64,000 nt of DNA from the NCBI GenBank assembly GCA_963830775.1, contig CAWHNT010000029.1:62001-126000 (forward strand). The letters are read 5' to 3'. The position numbers were made by a program, and so were the translations under genes. Shown here in pieces: positions 16,463 to 24,668 of this stretch. Origin of the DNA: CAWHNT01 sp963830775 (GTDB lineage Bacteria; Pseudomonadota; Alphaproteobacteria; Geminicoccales; Geminicoccaceae). The notes beneath the pieces were generated by a model that was not told the origin of the DNA, searched no databases, and worked only from the letters and a program-made list of their open reading frames with translations. Every line of letters begins with the position of its first letter. The stretch's first letter is position 1.

Positions 16463-17554
16463 ATGGCCTTTCAACGCCGCAACGTACTGTTCGGCATTCT
16501 ATCCCTGCCCGCCAGCACACTGCTGAGCGGACGCCCGCTCCCGGGCCTGACAGCAACGGTCTACAACGGCTATGAGTTCCATACCGCCATCCAGGCGGCC
16601 GGCCCCGGCAGCAGCATCATGCTGGCTCCGGGCAACTACGGCGACATCGGCTCCTTCATCCTCACCAGCAGCAACGTGTCGGTCCGGGTGCACAATGCAC
16701 ACCGTGCCGTCTTCCGCTCGCGCCTGATCGTCAACGGCGACTTCGTCGACCTCGACGGTCTGGCCTTCGAGGAGGGTGTTCATCTCGCCGGCGCCGGCGC
16801 ACTGCTCTCGAACAGCAAGCTCACGGGCAGCGGCCTGAGCACCAACGGCGTGAACAGCGTGATCCAGGGCAACGACATCAGCCGCTTCAAGGGCAAGGCG
16901 ATCGCGGTCAGCGCCAACGCCTCGAATGCCTATGTCCACAGCAACTATATCCACGACTGCCTGCCCGGGGCCGGCAACGCGGTGATGGTCGGCGAATCGA
17001 CGCGCGATACGAACAAGCAGGCTCGTGCCCGCGTCGTGAACAATCGCTGCGTGAACCTCGCGTCGGGCACCAGCGAGACGCTGAGCTTCAAGTGCTCCGG
17101 CAACACCTTCAGCGGCAACCAGCTCATCAACTGCAACAACATCACCAATCGGCACGGTGAGGGCAACCTCATCGCGAACAACCGGCTGGAGAAGTCCAAG
17201 GGCATCGTGGTCCAGGACGCGCGCACGGTGGTGACGGGCAACACGCTGATCGGCACGCGCGAAGGGCCCGGCATCCAGATCATGGCCGGCACGGCGGCCT
17301 GGAATGCGCAAGTGCAGGGCGATCACCCGCAGGCTGCCTACACGGTCGTGCGCGGCAACAACGGCGGGCTCGTAGTCGGCCGCAAATACTCGGGCTACAA
17401 TTTCCCAGCCCTGGGCACCCGGGTCGAGAGCCACAGCGGGCCCATCAGCCTCCAGTTCCACTCCGGGACCAGCATGCCTGGTGGCAAGGCCACCACCGTG
17501 GGGGACGATGGCGGCGGGGGAAAGAAGAAGAGCAGCGGCGCCGAGGGCGTCTGA
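16463..17554 (+). CDS. Exported right-handed beta-helix protein, polysaccharide lyase 6-like
   Basis: 363 residues, with GGAGG ten bases before the ATG. The N-terminus has twin arginines before a hydrophobic run (FQRRNVLFGILSLPASTLL), so Tat or Sec export is likely. The body is a regular series of beta-helix rungs (NSVIQGNDISRFKGKAIAVS, NAYVHSNYIHD and others). Two motifs match chondroitinase B/alginate lyase family PL6: ETLSFKCSGNTFSGN with Lys210, and NITNRHGEGNLIANNRL with Arg230. They sit 20 residues apart, corresponding to the catalytic Lys and Arg of that family. The protein ends in a Gly/Lys/Ser-rich tail. The neighbouring polysaccharide island suggests a role in trimming or releasing an acidic exopolysaccharide. 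Activity is inferred. The fold is secure. Confidence 0.75.
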   Translation: MAFQRRNVLFGILSLPASTLLSGRPLPGLTATVYNGYEFHTAIQAAGPGSSIMLAPGNYGDIGSFILTSSNVSVRVHNAHRAVFRSRLIVNGDFVDLDGLAFEEGVHLAGAGALLSNSKLTGSGLSTNGVNSVIQGNDISRFKGKAIAVSANASNAYVHSNYIHDCLPGAGNAVMVGESTRDTNKQARARVVNNRCVNLASGTSETLSFKCSGNTFSGNQLINCNNITNRHGEGNLIANNRLEKSKGIVVQDARTVVTGNTLIGTREGPGIQIMAGTAAWNAQVQGDHPQAAYTVVRGNNGGLVVGRKYSGYNFPALGTRVESHSGPISLQFHSGTSMPGGKATTVGDDGGGGKKKSSGAEGV

Positions 17555-17571
17555 GGCCACAAGGCAGGCCC

Positions 17572-18594
17572 TCAGTCGTCGTCGTGGTGGTGCCGGTAGT
17601 GCTCGCCCAGGATGTCGCGCCCCCAGTCGTTCGTGGGGTCGCGCCACAGCGAGTGGATGTGGTTGGCGTCGTTCTGGGTGCAGTCCAGCTCGATCAGCAG
17701 CCGTGGCCCGTGGATGCGGTAGTAGAAGGCCTGACCCTCCACCATCCCGCCTGCCCAGGCGAGATGGATTGTGTCCAGGCCGTCCCGGCGTAGCCGCTCC
17801 AGGTAGGGCCGGCCCAGCGCGTCGGCGGCGTTGCCCACGTGCTCGCCGACGAGCGCCATCAGGAGCTGCCGCTGGCCTTCATCGAGGTCGGCAAAGGCGA
17901 GGCCCGCAGGCACGCGCAGCGCATGCGCCCGACCGCGCTCGGCGATGATGTTGCCGATCGAGCGATCGGCGATAACGGCTCTCGCCCTCTGCTCCGGCGC
18001 CAGGCTCTGCGCCAGCTCCAGGCCCAGATGGTACTCGCGGTGCATAACCCGCTCGCCGGCCCGGGGGCCGTGCGGGATGCGGGCGGGGTTGGTGCCCCAG
18101 AAGGTGGGCGTGATGGTCACCGCCTCCGGGCCGGCCACGGTGGCGTTCACGATCAGGTGGTGGCCCTCCACCCGCCAGCCCCAAGGGAAGTCGGGCGGGC
18201 GGCCGAAGACGGTGAAGGCGTAGTTGAGCGGATCGCGTACCGGCCCGGTCATCCGGCCCCGCTCCAGCTCGCCCAGCACGGCCTCCAGCGCCATGATCGC
18301 GCGTGCCTTGTCGTTGCCCCGCAGGCTGAGGGCGCTGGCGAGCAGGGCGTAGGCGGCCTGGCACTGGCCCGCGTCCATGTCCTTGAGCGCCAGGCCGTGG
18401 CGGCGGCGGGGAGCATAGTGCCAGTTGCCGCGCTCGGCTGCCTCAAAGGGCCAGAGCACGGCCTGCTGCTGACTGTGGGTGAGCGAGGCGAGCCAGAGCC
18501 GGGCCGCGTCCGCCATCCTCGAGACCAGCATCGCCGGGTCAGGCCCGCCGCCGTTCGCTGAGAGCGAAGCGTCTTTCCTCGACAGCAAGGTCAT
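17572..18594 (-). CDS. DUF3500 family protein
   Basis: 340 residues. The blocks PWGWRVEGHHLIVNATV, FWGTNPARIPHGPRAGERV and LLIELDCTQNDANHIHSLWR are the conserved core of the DUF3500 family. The family has no established function. The conserved His/Glu/Asp/Asn residues suggest a metal or substrate pocket, but that is inference. The extreme C-terminus is His/Asp-rich (EHYRHHHDDD). No signal peptide is obvious in this copy. It converges with the beta-helix gene (17 bases apart) and lies downstream of the glycosyltransferase gene, in the same direction as the polysaccharide island. Confidence 0.8.
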   Translation of the reverse strand: MTLLSRKDASLSANGGGPDPAMLVSRMADAARLWLASLTHSQQQAVLWPFEAAERGNWHYAPRRRHGLALKDMDAGQCQAAYALLASALSLRGNDKARAIMALEAVLGELERGRMTGPVRDPLNYAFTVFGRPPDFPWGWRVEGHHLIVNATVAGPEAVTITPTFWGTNPARIPHGPRAGERVMHREYHLGLELAQSLAPEQRARAVIADRSIGNIIAERGRAHALRVPAGLAFADLDEGQRQLLMALVGEHVGNAADALGRPYLERLRRDGLDTIHLAWAGGMVEGQAFYYRIHGPRLLIELDCTQNDANHIHSLWRDPTNDWGRDILGEHYRHHHDDD

Positions 18595-18654
18595 CGATCA
18601 GCCCTCCGCGGCGCGGTGCCGAAGATAGAAGCCGACGGCGAGGGTACCAATGCC

Positions 18655-19815
18655 CTAGCCGGGCAGCCGGCCGGCAGCCGGTCGGCGGCTCGCCGGTACC
18701 TGCCGGCCCGCGGCGGGTCGCAGGCAATGCTCGAAGAGGGCGGCGAAGCGGCCGGCCACCATCTCCGAGCTGAACCCGGCAGCACGGCTCCGTCCGGCAT
18801 CGCCCAGGGCGGCGACCTGTTCCGGGTCGGCCAGCAGCAGTGCCAGCCTGTGGCGGAGCGCTGCGCTGTCGCCTGCCGGCACGGTGAGCGCCGCGTCGCC
18901 CACCACCTCGCGGCAGCCAGGGTGGTCGGTGGTGATCACGGCACAGCCGGCACTCATCGCCTCCAGCAGCACCATCGGGAAGTTCTCCTGCAGGGAGGGC
19001 AGGACGAAGATGCTGGCCTCGGCATAGAGGCGGGCCAGCGCCTCGCGGTCGATGAAGCCGGTAAACTCGATCCGCAGCCCCTGCGACCGCGCCAGCGCCT
19101 CGAGCTCGGCCCGCAGCGGCCCGTCGCCGGCGATGACGCACTCGACGTCGCGGCCGAGCCCGGCCAGGGCCTCGATCAGATGCTGCACGCCCTTGCGCTG
19201 GACCAGGCGGGCGGCAGCCAGGACCTGGCGCCGCTTGGGCGCAGCCGACGGGGAGGGGGCAGCGAAGGGGTTGGGGATCACGTCGACCGGAACCCCGGCC
19301 CTGGCCCGGATCAGCTCGCGCACGAAGGCCGATGGCGAGGTCACCGCGGCCGCGTCCGCGAGCACGGCCTGCCAGGCCCCGCCGATCACCCGGTGCAGGA
19401 GCGCGAACCGGTCGGGATTGTAGCCCGGCACGTCGGAGCCGTGGGCGGTCACCACATAGGGGATGCCATGGCGTCGTGCGATGCGCCTGGCGACGATCCC
19501 GGTCGGGACCACGAAATGGGCGTGGATCAGGTCGTAGCGACGCACGGCCGCCAGCTCCAGGCCCTGGCGCAGCATGGGCCACATGAAGCTCGCCTGCTCC
19601 AGGCTCGTGCTGTAGTGCCGCTGCCGCCGCCAGCCCGGAACCCGTGCGACCCGAACGCCGCCGATCGTCTCCTCGGCGGGGAGGCCCGGCATGCGGGCGG
19701 TGAGCACGTCGACCGTGTGCCCGGCGCCGACCAGCGCCTCGGCCAGGACCTGCCCGGCCGTCGCCCCACCGCCCCCGACCGGCGGATACTCGCAGGTCAG
19801 CGTCAGGATCCTCAC
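18655..19815 (-). CDS. Glycosyltransferase family 4 (GT-B fold)
   Basis: 386 residues from a GTG at 19815 that overlaps the stop of the upstream CapK-like gene (GTGA overlap). It opens RILTLTCEYPPVGGGGATAG, the usual GT4 nucleotide-sugar-proximal start, then has LIHAHFVVPTGIVARRIA and VVTAHGSDVPGYNPDR. The C-terminal half has VLAAARLVQRKGVQHLIEAL and the sugar-nucleotide signature FVLPSLQENFPMVLLEAMSA. It transfers a sugar from an NDP-sugar to a lipid-linked or polysaccharide acceptor at the cytosolic face of the membrane. The sugar cannot be predicted. Translational coupling places it in the same pathway as the CapK-like enzyme and the pyruvyl transferase. Confidence 0.9.
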   Translation of the reverse strand: MRILTLTCEYPPVGGGGATAGQVLAEALVGAGHTVDVLTARMPGLPAEETIGGVRVARVPGWRRQRHYSTSLEQASFMWPMLRQGLELAAVRRYDLIHAHFVVPTGIVARRIARRHGIPYVVTAHGSDVPGYNPDRFALLHRVIGGAWQAVLADAAAVTSPSAFVRELIRARAGVPVDVIPNPFAAPSPSAAPKRRQVLAAARLVQRKGVQHLIEALAGLGRDVECVIAGDGPLRAELEALARSQGLRIEFTGFIDREALARLYAEASIFVLPSLQENFPMVLLEAMSAGCAVITTDHPGCREVVGDAALTVPAGDSAALRHRLALLLADPEQVAALGDAGRSRAAGFSSEMVAGRFAALFEHCLRPAAGRQVPASRRPAAGRLPG

Positions 19816-21072
19816 GCGATCGCCTCGGCTCCCAGCCTGCACTCGACGGGCCTGAACTTCCTTCCCGGCGGCGGCTCCAGGTCCTCCTCCCAGCGCAGCT
19901 GGACCCTGGCGCCGGCACCCAGATGGCGCTGCAGGGCCGCGATGGCGGCTGCCGCCACGCCTTGCTCGCCCCGGCCGGGCCCCTGGGCGCGGACCAGGAA
20001 GCGGCCGATGCCCTGCTGCACGATCTGGTAGCGGTCGATCCCAGCCACCTCTTCGAGCGCCAGGGTGAGATGGTACGGCGAGAGCAGGCGCCCGTCGGCA
20101 AGCCGCACGCAGTCGGCGATCCGGCCTTCGATCCGCATCAGGCGGGGCAGGCGGCTGCCGCAAGGGCAGGGTCCGGCAGAAGCAGGCACAGCAAGGTCGC
20201 CCACCTCGTAGCGGATCAGCGGCATTGCCCGGAGATCCAGGCTCGTGACCAGCACCCGCCCAGCCTCGCCCGTGCCGCCGCCCAGGCATTCGAGCACGAC
20301 CCCGTCGGCCGCCACGTGATAGCCGGCATGCGCCCGGCACTCCCAGGCGAGCGGGCCGGTCTCGGTGCAGCCGTAGATGTCGAATAGCTCGGTTTGGAAC
20401 GTGTCCTCGAGCAGGGCCCGCGTGGCCGGGTCCAGCGTTTCCGCGGTCGTGAACAGGGCCTTGAGCGGCCGCGGCTGCCCGCGCTCGCGGGCGAGCTGCG
20501 CCATCTGCCGGATGGGGGTGAGGAAGCCGTAGAGAAGGTGCGGCCGGTGCGCCTCGAAGGTGCCCTGCACGAGCTCGGGCGGTGCCTCGCTCGAGATGTA
20601 GCGCCAGCCGGGCAGGCCCGAGCGGCTCTCGTCGAGGCCGCCGGCCACCAGCAGCAGGCGGTGCCACGGCCGCAGGCCTCCAGCCAGCAGGGCACGGAGG
20701 AAGCGGAGCTTCTGCCGTTCCTCGAAGGCCGCATCCCGGAACAGGGTCATCGGACGGCCGGTGGAGCCGCTGGTGCGCTTCGAGATCAGCGCGGCACGGT
20801 CGCAGGCGGTGCTGAGGCGGGCCTCCTCGCCTGCCGCCTGCAGCTGCGCCTTGGTGACGACCGGCAGGTGCCGGAGGTCGTCCAGCGTCCGCACCCCGGC
20901 CGGGTCGACCGCCGCCCGCCTGCCAGAGCCGCCGGTAGAAGGGCACCGTGGCGAAGGCATGGCGCACCATCCGACGCAGCTTCGCTTCCTGCAGGCGTCG
21001 CAGGCGCTCCTCGCCCAGACGCCCGGCCAGCTGTGCCTGGGCCAGTGCGAGCGCAGAGCGGACCGGCTTCAT
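19812..21072 (-). CDS. CapK/PaaK-like adenylate-forming enzyme (copy 1), frameshifted
   Basis: The N-terminus (EERLRRLQEAKLRRMVRHAF, then ATVPFYRRLWQA) is in one frame and the rest in another. One extra G near 20922 joins WQA to AAVDPAGVRTLDDLRHLP. The span of 1261 bases is 420 codons plus one. Adenylation motifs are present: SKRTSGSTGRPMTLFRD (phosphate loop), DIYGCTETGPLAWEC, and a CPCG segment before RLMRIEGRIADCV. This family, related to phenylacetate-CoA ligase and named CapK in capsule clusters, activates an unknown acid as adenylate or thioester. The paralogue at 23389-24654 is clearly related in layout. It is coupled to the GT4 gene. Confidence 0.85.
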
Positions 21073-21079
21073 CGTGCGG

Positions 21080-22353
21080 TCATGACCCCGCAGCCACTCG
21101 GTGGCCCTGATCGCCCACCGATCCAGCCGCTTCTAGTGGCAGATCGGCGGTGCCGGAAGCACCGATCCGCCGTCTCCGAACGGAGTTCAGCAGCTCACGG
21201 TTGAACGCGGCCATCTGCTGTTGCAACATAGCGATACGCAAAGGCTCGATCGGTCCTGCTGTCCAGGCCCGCGTCGCCCGCTCCACGAGCAGGGCCGGAT
21301 CGCCACCCCGCACCAGCTCGCTCACCGGAACCACCTGATCCTCGCGTCCCAGCAGGGCGAAGAAGCCGTCGAACTTGGGATTGTAGGCCAGCGCCAGTAT
21401 CGGCGTGCCCATCGGTGCCGCCAGGATCGCCGGGTGCATCCGCCCGGCAATGAGGAGGGCGAGCTCGCCGCACACGGCCTTGTAGAGGGCGGCGTCGTCC
21501 AGGCGGAGGATCGTGCGACGGTGCTGTCAGCTCGGCCGCAATCGCCTGCGCCACCCGGTCGTCGCCCTCGTGCGGCAGGCGGTAGGTGGGCAGGAAGACG
21601 ATGTGGGCACCACGGTCTCGCGCCAGCCGGTCGAGAGCGCCGGCGAGCAGGCTCACGAGCCGCTTCCCCTCGGCACCTTCGTGCTCGTCCCGGAGGCCCA
21701 GAGCCGCGCGCAGTCGGCTGGGCACCAGGCGGCGTCGGCGCGGGAACCAGCGGCGCGGGGCGACGCCGATCAGCGGCCGGCCGTCCAGCATCACCCCGGC
21801 GGCGGCAAGGCATGCGCGGGCGGCCTCGCGGCTTGCCGGTGCCAGGGCCAGCGCCGGGTCGGGCACCAGCTCTACCAATCTTCGCGGCGAGCGGCTGGGC
21901 CACCTCGCGCGCCCGCTCGTCACGGACGGCCACCCGCTCCATGCAGGCGAAGGCGAGCCTCGCGGACCAGCGGCTGACGCCCGCCTCGAGCGGGCCCACG
22001 CCCAGGGAATAGGCCACCACGCGCGGCGCCAGCAGCCGGGCCGCGGCGACGCGGAGCGCCCAGTAGGGCATCTTCACGAGGCTGTCGTCGTCCTGGAACA
22101 GGCCGCCGCCGCCACAGAGCACGAGGTCGCTCCGGGCAGCGGCCCGGGCCAGGGCAGGGAGGCCGCGCAGGCCGCGCGGTATCGGCTCCGCGCCGAAGTG
22201 CGCCCGGCAGCGCTCCGGCTCGTCCGACACGACGCTGATCGCCACGCCCGGCAGAACGCTGCGCAGCGCCGCGCAGGTCGACTGGACGATGGCATGGTCG
22301 CCGAGATTGCCGTCGGCGTCGCCGGCCAGGATAAGGATGCGTGGGTGCCGCAT
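21080..22353 (-). CDS. Polysaccharide pyruvyl transferase family protein, two frameshifts
   Basis: The start RHPRILILAGDADGNLGDHA carries the NxGD motif of the CsaB/WcaK/ExoV-type pyruvyl transferases, and LVLCGGGGLFQDDDSLVKM and the C-terminal LLIAGRMHPAILAAPMGTP are equally typical. Two indels interrupt it, near 21880 (before LVELVPDPALAL) and near 21522 (before TILRLDDAALYKAV). Both are +1 and the span of 1274 bases is 424 codons plus two. These enzymes move pyruvate from PEP onto sugar hydroxyls, adding negative charge to a surface polysaccharide. The stop is eight bases before the CapK-like gene, so it leads a three-gene operon. The ATG at 22353 is preferred to one at 22386, which would overlap the divergent acyltransferase start region. 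Confidence 0.85.
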
Positions 22354-22414
22354 CCCTCTTTGCGATGGCACGTCGGGACACCTCATGCTGGGCAGGGCCG
22401 GCCAAGGCAGCGAG

Positions 22415-23413
22415 ATGGAAGCAGGCGATGCCGCGCCGCATCCCCGCCGCGGCCGCAGGCTGCCCAGGACCAGGCTCGTCGAGGCCCGCGACCTGGGCTC
22501 GCTGCTCTATCTGGCCGCAGCGCTGCCGGCAGCGGCGATGCTCTCCGAGCCCCGCCTCGCCGCCGTCGCGCGGACCTGGACGGCTCTGCACCTGAAGGCA
22601 CGCGGCCGCTGGGCCCAGGCGGAGAGCGCCAGGGTCGCACGGCTCCGCGGCCTCGCGCCCGACGGCCCGGCGGCCATGGCCTTCCTCGAGGATTATCTGG
22701 GCAACGTCCGCCTCGCCAAGCTCCTGGTGCTGCACGCCCGTCGGCCCCTGGGCTGGCAGCCGCGCCTGCGGCTCCTGGGCCAGGAGCATCTGCAGCATGC
22801 GCTGGCGGCCGGGCACGGTGCGGTCCTCTGGGTGGCACCCTTCATCTTCGCCCCGCTCGCGGCCAAGATGACCTTCCACCATGCCGGCTACGGTGTCTCC
22901 CATCTCAGCCGCTTCGCGCACGGCTACTCGCAGAGCGTGCTCGGCGCCCGCCTGCTCAACCCGATCCGCACGGGCGTGGAGGACCGCTATCTGGCCGAGC
23001 GGGTGCGGATCGGCCCCGACCACCAGCCGCAGGCAGCACTGCGCATCCTGGCCCGGCGCCTGCGGGAGAACCGGATCGTCTCGATCACCGCCGGCGCCGG
23101 CGGCAGCCGCGTCGTCGACGTGCCGTTCCTGGCCGGGCAGATGGGCCTCGCCAGCGGCGCGCCGGCGCTGGCCGCCCAGGCCGGAGCCGCCCTCCTCCCG
23201 GTGATGAGCCTGCGCGAGCCTGACGGCGGCTTCGTCAGCATCGTCGGAGCACCCCTGCCGGCGGCAGGGCGGTCGCGCGGCGAGGCGCATCTGGCGGCCG
23301 CACACGGGTTCGCGGCCGTCACGGCTGAGGCCGCCCAGGCCCATCCGGCCCAGTTCTGGTGGCACGCGGACGCGCTCCACCGCTGGGCTCACGGGCTCAC
23401 CGGCGGGCCCTGA
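22415..23413 (+). CDS. LpxL-like lysophospholipid/polysaccharide acyltransferase
   Basis: About 332 residues from the ATG at 22415, which has AAGG upstream. An ATG at 22385 is also in frame. The sequence follows the lipid A acyltransferase superfamily: an N-terminal membrane-proximal helix (LGSLLYLAAALPAAAML), HLSRFAHGYSQSVLGARLLN, then NRIVSITAGAGGSRVVDVPF and GAALLPVMSLREPDGG near the end. The segment where LpxL/HtrB have the catalytic HX4D reads VLWVAPFIFAPLAAKMTFHH and lacks that motif. It may modify a glycan or glycolipid with an acyl group, or it may be a divergent or inactive member. It lies against the direction of its neighbours and its last 25 bases overlap the end of CapK-like copy 2. 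Confidence 0.75.
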   Translation: MEAGDAAPHPRRGRRLPRTRLVEARDLGSLLYLAAALPAAAMLSEPRLAAVARTWTALHLKARGRWAQAESARVARLRGLAPDGPAAMAFLEDYLGNVRLAKLLVLHARRPLGWQPRLRLLGQEHLQHALAAGHGAVLWVAPFIFAPLAAKMTFHHAGYGVSHLSRFAHGYSQSVLGARLLNPIRTGVEDRYLAERVRIGPDHQPQAALRILARRLRENRIVSITAGAGGSRVVDVPFLAGQMGLASGAPALAAQAGAALLPVMSLREPDGGFVSIVGAPLPAAGRSRGEAHLAAAHGFAAVTAEAAQAHPAQFWWHADALHRWAHGLTGGP

Positions 23414-24654
23414 CCGGCGAGCCCCTGCACCAGCCGGAACTTCTGCCCTGGCGGCGGGTCGAGGCTGGCGGCGAAGCTGATCTCGACCTCCATCGTCGGT
23501 CCCAGGAGCCGGGCCAGCGCAACGCGCACGGCATCGGCCATGCCCGTATCCGGCTCGGCCTGGAGCCGGACCTCGATCAGGTCCGGCCGCCGCTGCACGA
23601 CCTGGTAGCGGGGTGCCTTCGTGGCGAAGTCCATCACCGCCTCCTCGATCGGGTAGGGCGGCACCAGCGAGCCGTCCGGCCGTCGCACGCAGTCGACGAT
23701 CCGGCCCTGGATGCGCGCCAGACGGCGGAAGGTCCGGCCGCATGGGCAAGGCTCGATGGGCCCGGCCACGGCAAGATCGCCGATCTCGTAGCGGATCAGG
23801 GGCGTGCCGCGGCTGACCAGGCTGGTGACGATCAGCCGGGCCGCGTCGCTGCCGGGCAGCGGGAGCAGCTCGGTCAGGATCGCATCCTCGGCCAGGTGCA
23901 GGCCGGCATGCTGGGCGCACTCATAGGCTGCGGTGCCGGTCTCCGACGAGCCGTAGATGTCGAAGACCTGCCCGCCGAAGCCCTCCTCGAGCAGGCGCCG
24001 GCTGGCGCTGTCCAGGGTCTCCCCGGTGCAGAACACGAGGGCTGCGCGGTGCCTGGGGGCGGGTTGCCGGACCAGCAGCTCGGCCAGGCCGCGCAGCGGG
24101 CTCGCCATGCCGTACACCGCGCGCGGCCGCAGCCCTTCCCACATCGCGAGGTGCGTCTCCGGCAGCGGGTCGCGGCCGGCATAATGCCAGCGCATCCAGG
24201 CCGGCGGCAGGCTCCGTGGCGCCCTTGCCAGCAGCAGCATGCGCTGGCCGAGCCGGAAGCCGGCCGCATGGAGGGCGCGGACGAACAGCGCCTTGCGCAG
24301 TCGGTGGTCGTAAGGGTCGCGGTGGAAGGTGAGCGGCCGGCCGCTCGAGCCGCTGGTCCGGGTCTCCATGAGGGCCGCAGGGGAATAGATGCTGCTGATC
24401 TTCCGGGCCGGGTCGGCCGCCTCGAGCTCGGCCCGGGTCAGCACCGGAAGGTGGGCGAGATCGGCCAGGCTGCGGACATCGGCGGGCTTGATCCCGGCGG
24501 CGTCGAAGCGCTCGCGGTAGAGCGGCACCGTGGCATGGGCGTGGGCGACGATGGCCCGCAGGCGCCGGGCCTGCAGGGCCTCCAGCCGCAGGCGACTCAT
24601 CCATTGCGCGCGCGACATGGCGATGACGTCAGCCGTGATCCGAAGCGCTCGCAT
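23389..24654 (-). CDS. CapK/PaaK-like adenylate-forming enzyme (copy 2)
   Basis: 421 residues, intact. It opens RALRITADVIAMSRAQWMSR, with ATVPLYRERFDAAGIKPADV near residue 50. The adenylation motifs are TRTSGSSGRPLTFHRD and DIYGSSETGTAAYEC, with the CPCG motif before RRLARIQGRIVDCV. The protein ends SLDPPPGQKFRLVQGL, closely parallel to PPPGRKFRPV in copy 1. The parallel layout of both copies suggests duplication followed by divergence, so each may load a different acyl group. The start is 14 bases after the flippase stop, forming an SGNH-flippase-CapK operon. The reaction (acid plus ATP to acyl-AMP or acyl-CoA) is from family knowledge. The substrate is unknown. Confidence 0.88.
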   Translation of the reverse strand: MRALRITADVIAMSRAQWMSRLRLEALQARRLRAIVAHAHATVPLYRERFDAAGIKPADVRSLADLAHLPVLTRAELEAADPARKISSIYSPAALMETRTSGSSGRPLTFHRDPYDHRLRKALFVRALHAAGFRLGQRMLLLARAPRSLPPAWMRWHYAGRDPLPETHLAMWEGLRPRAVYGMASPLRGLAELLVRQPAPRHRAALVFCTGETLDSASRRLLEEGFGGQVFDIYGSSETGTAAYECAQHAGLHLAEDAILTELLPLPGSDAARLIVTSLVSRGTPLIRYEIGDLAVAGPIEPCPCGRTFRRLARIQGRIVDCVRRPDGSLVPPYPIEEAVMDFATKAPRYQVVQRRPDLIEVRLQAEPDTGMADAVRVALARLLGPTMEVEISFAASLDPPPGQKFRLVQGLAGQGPPVSP

Positions 24655-24668
24655 GCCCTGTCCGTCCG

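Noticed and set aside
18655..21072. An 805-residue ORF joining the CapK-like and glycosyltransferase genes
   Set aside because: The frame of its middle part is nonsense. The genuine CapK-like C-terminus is in the other frame and the GT4 gene has its own GTG start overlapping that stop.
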